A stretch of 6,351 bases of DNA from Rhodocyclales bacterium (GTDB lineage Bacteria > Pseudomonadota > Gammaproteobacteria > Burkholderiales > Rhodocyclaceae): contig JAJTBM010000183.1 of the NCBI GenBank assembly GCA_021286885.1, positions 1 to 6,351 on the forward strand. The letters run 5' to 3'. The position numbers and the translations under genes are program-made. Positions 5,240 through 6,351 of this stretch are shown in pieces; position 1 is the stretch's first letter, and each line of letters opens with the position of its first letter. The notes below the pieces were generated by a model. It saw only the letters and a list, made by a program, of their open reading frames with translations, ran no database searches and was not told the DNA's origin.

Positions 5240-6265
5240 TCAGCCCAGAGGACGGGCCAGAATCTGATCGAACACGCCTCCCTTGGCAAAATGGGTCTTC
5301 TGCGCCCGTTTCCAGCCACCAAACACCTCGTCGATGGTAAACAACTTGAGGGGTGCAAACTGGCGCGCATAGCGCTCCGCCACCCGGGGGTCGGCGGGGC
5401 GGTAATAGTGCTTGCCGATGATGTCCTGGCCCTCGGGGGAGTACAAATACTTGAGGTATTCCTCGGCCTCCTTGCGGGTGCCGCGTTTATCCACCACTGC
5501 ATCCACCACCGCCACCGGGGGCTCGGTGAGGATGGACACCGAAGGCGTGACGATTTCGTATTTATCCGGCCCCCACTCCTTCACCGCCAGATAGGCCTCG
5601 TTCTCCCAGGCCATCAGCACGTCGCCCTGGCCCAACACCACAAAGGCCGCCGTGGCGCCCCGGGCGCCGGATTCCATTTTCTTGACGTTGCGGAACACCT
5701 GACTCACAAACGCCCGGGCGCTGGCCTCGTTACCGCCGGACTGGCGCAGGGCATAGCCCCAGGCGGCCAGATAATTCCAACGGGCCCCCGCCGAGGTGCG
5801 CGGATCAGGGGTCACCACTTCCACCCCCGGGCGGGCCAGATCAGCCCAGTCGCGGATGCCTTTGGGGTTGCCTTTACGCACCAGCAGCACGATGGTGGAA
5901 GTGTAGGGCGCCGCGTTGTGGGGCAGGCGCTGCTTCCAGTCGGGCCGGATCAGGGGCTTTGCAATAGCGTTCTGGCCATCCGCCCGCAGATCGATATCAG
6001 CCGCCAGCCCCAGGGTCACCACATCCGCCTGCTTGCCATCGAGCACGCTGCGGGCCTGCTTGCCCGAGCCGCCATGGGAGGCAGACACGGTAAGGATCTG
6101 GCGAGTCTTGTTGCGCCAGTAAGTAGCGAAAGCCAGGTTGTAATCCTGGTACAACTCCCGGGTGGGATCGTAAGAAACATTCAGCAAACCCACCTCTGCC
6201 CGGGCTGGCAGGATCTGGAGCCCCAGGGGCAGGAGGAGCAGAATCGCTTTCAGAAGGAAATTCAT
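5240..6265 (-). CDS. sbp: Sulfate/thiosulfate ABC transporter periplasmic binding protein
   Basis: This 341-residue protein has a clear Sec signal peptide (MNFLLK, a Leu-rich core, cleavage probable after ARA at residue 23). The mature protein has the Sbp/CysP family signatures in order: LNVSYDPTRELYQDYN (28-43), SHGGSGKQARSVLDG (63-77), ADVVTLGLAADID (80-92), then TSTIVLLVRKGNPKGIRDW, DPRTSAGARWNYLAAWGYAL, a VLGQGDVLMAWENEAYL segment, and YLYSPEGQDIIGKHYYRP. It would capture sulfate or thiosulfate in the periplasm for the CysTWA importer. The start at 6265 has an AGAGG on the - strand (6275-6279) 9 bases upstream. No cysT, cysW or cysA is in the window and the next gene downstream is cytochrome c', so it seems separated from its transporter unless those genes lie beyond the window. 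Sulfate versus thiosulfate preference cannot be told from the sequence by eye. Confidence 0.95.
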   Translation of the reverse strand: MNFLLKAILLLLPLGLQILPARAEVGLLNVSYDPTRELYQDYNLAFATYWRNKTRQILTVSASHGGSGKQARSVLDGKQADVVTLGLAADIDLRADGQNAIAKPLIRPDWKQRLPHNAAPYTSTIVLLVRKGNPKGIRDWADLARPGVEVVTPDPRTSAGARWNYLAAWGYALRQSGGNEASARAFVSQVFRNVKKMESGARGATAAFVVLGQGDVLMAWENEAYLAVKEWGPDKYEIVTPSVSILTEPPVAVVDAVVDKRGTRKEAEEYLKYLYSPEGQDIIGKHYYRPADPRVAERYARQFAPLKLFTIDEVFGGWKRAQKTHFAKGGVFDQILARPLG

Positions 6266-6351
6266 AGGGGCAAGCCTCTGTCATTATTGTTTGAGGCATG
6301 CAGTCTAAGAAACACTCGGCCGAGGCCCAAATAATCAAAACTGAATAGCTC
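6266..6351 (-). promoter_or_regulatory. Leader/upstream region of the sulfate-binding protein gene with small palindromes
   Basis: These 86 bases contain no gene. They hold a perfect 10-base palindrome CTCGGCCGAG (6315-6324). They also hold a GCCTC/GAGGC inverted repeat (6274-6278 with 6293-6297) in which one arm overlaps the ribosome-binding site of the - strand gene, so a weak hairpin could mask it. The region is more AT-rich than its surroundings, as expected of a promoter region, but I could not place a convincing -35/-10 pair. A regulatory role is an inference from position. Confidence 0.35.

Noticed and set aside
6283..6311. Possible -10 (AATAAT) and -35 (TTCTTA) on the - strand, 17 bases apart, before sbp
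   Set aside because: Transcription from it would start at about 6276, inside the ribosome-binding site, and the -35 matches poorly, so it cannot be the main promoter of the gene as annotated.
5291..6334. + strand open frame of 347 codons opposite the sulfate-binding protein gene
   Set aside because: It is the antisense shadow of a well-supported gene, with His/Gly-rich content and no recognisable motif.

Overview
The window is GC-rich and tightly packed. It shows the 3' part of a proteobacterial nitrogen-fixation (nif) operon on the + strand, facing a two-gene block on the - strand. Gene content and order (nifE-nifN-nifX, an RseC-like gene, the NifX-associated DUF269 gene, the Rop-like DUF683 gene, nif-specific ferredoxin III), plus a neighbouring cytochrome c' and a sulfate-binding protein, suggest a free-living or plant-associated betaproteobacterium, most likely Rhodocyclales-like (Azoarcus/Azospira/Dechloromonas type). 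The taxon is inferred from recall of similar clusters, not from a search.

Positions 1-4502 (+ strand) hold eight consecutive reading frames with short gaps or stop/start overlaps, which looks like one transcription unit. The upstream edge cuts nifE. NifE and NifN together form the scaffold on which the iron-molybdenum cofactor (FeMo-co) is matured. NifX binds and carries cofactor precursors. The next gene encodes a small membrane protein of the RseC family with three cysteines near its N-terminus. It is followed by the two small nif-associated proteins (DUF269 and DUF683), a 2x[4Fe-4S] ferredoxin (FdxB) that probably delivers electrons to cofactor assembly or nitrogenase, and an unrecognised 134-residue protein whose GTG start overlaps the fdxB stop codon. 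A strong symmetrical hairpin at 4541-4579, with A-runs on one side and T-runs on the other, closes the operon and can serve both strands.

Positions 4625-6265 (- strand) hold a periplasmic cytochrome c' (signal peptide, C-terminal CKGCH haem site) and, upstream of it, a periplasmic sulfate/thiosulfate-binding protein. No permease or ATPase gene for that transporter is in the window. The 147-base gap between these two genes contains a GC-rich inverted repeat and a short palindrome. The 86 bases upstream of the binding-protein gene carry small palindromes but no convincing promoter.

Most of this is a recognisable nif operon. The parts least explained by known biology are the unknown 134-residue gene at the operon end, the His/Asp-rich 40-residue tail on NifE, the RseC-like gene placed among cofactor-assembly genes, and the acidic insert between the two cluster motifs of the ferredoxin. 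I saw no mobile element, CRISPR array, tRNA or rRNA.
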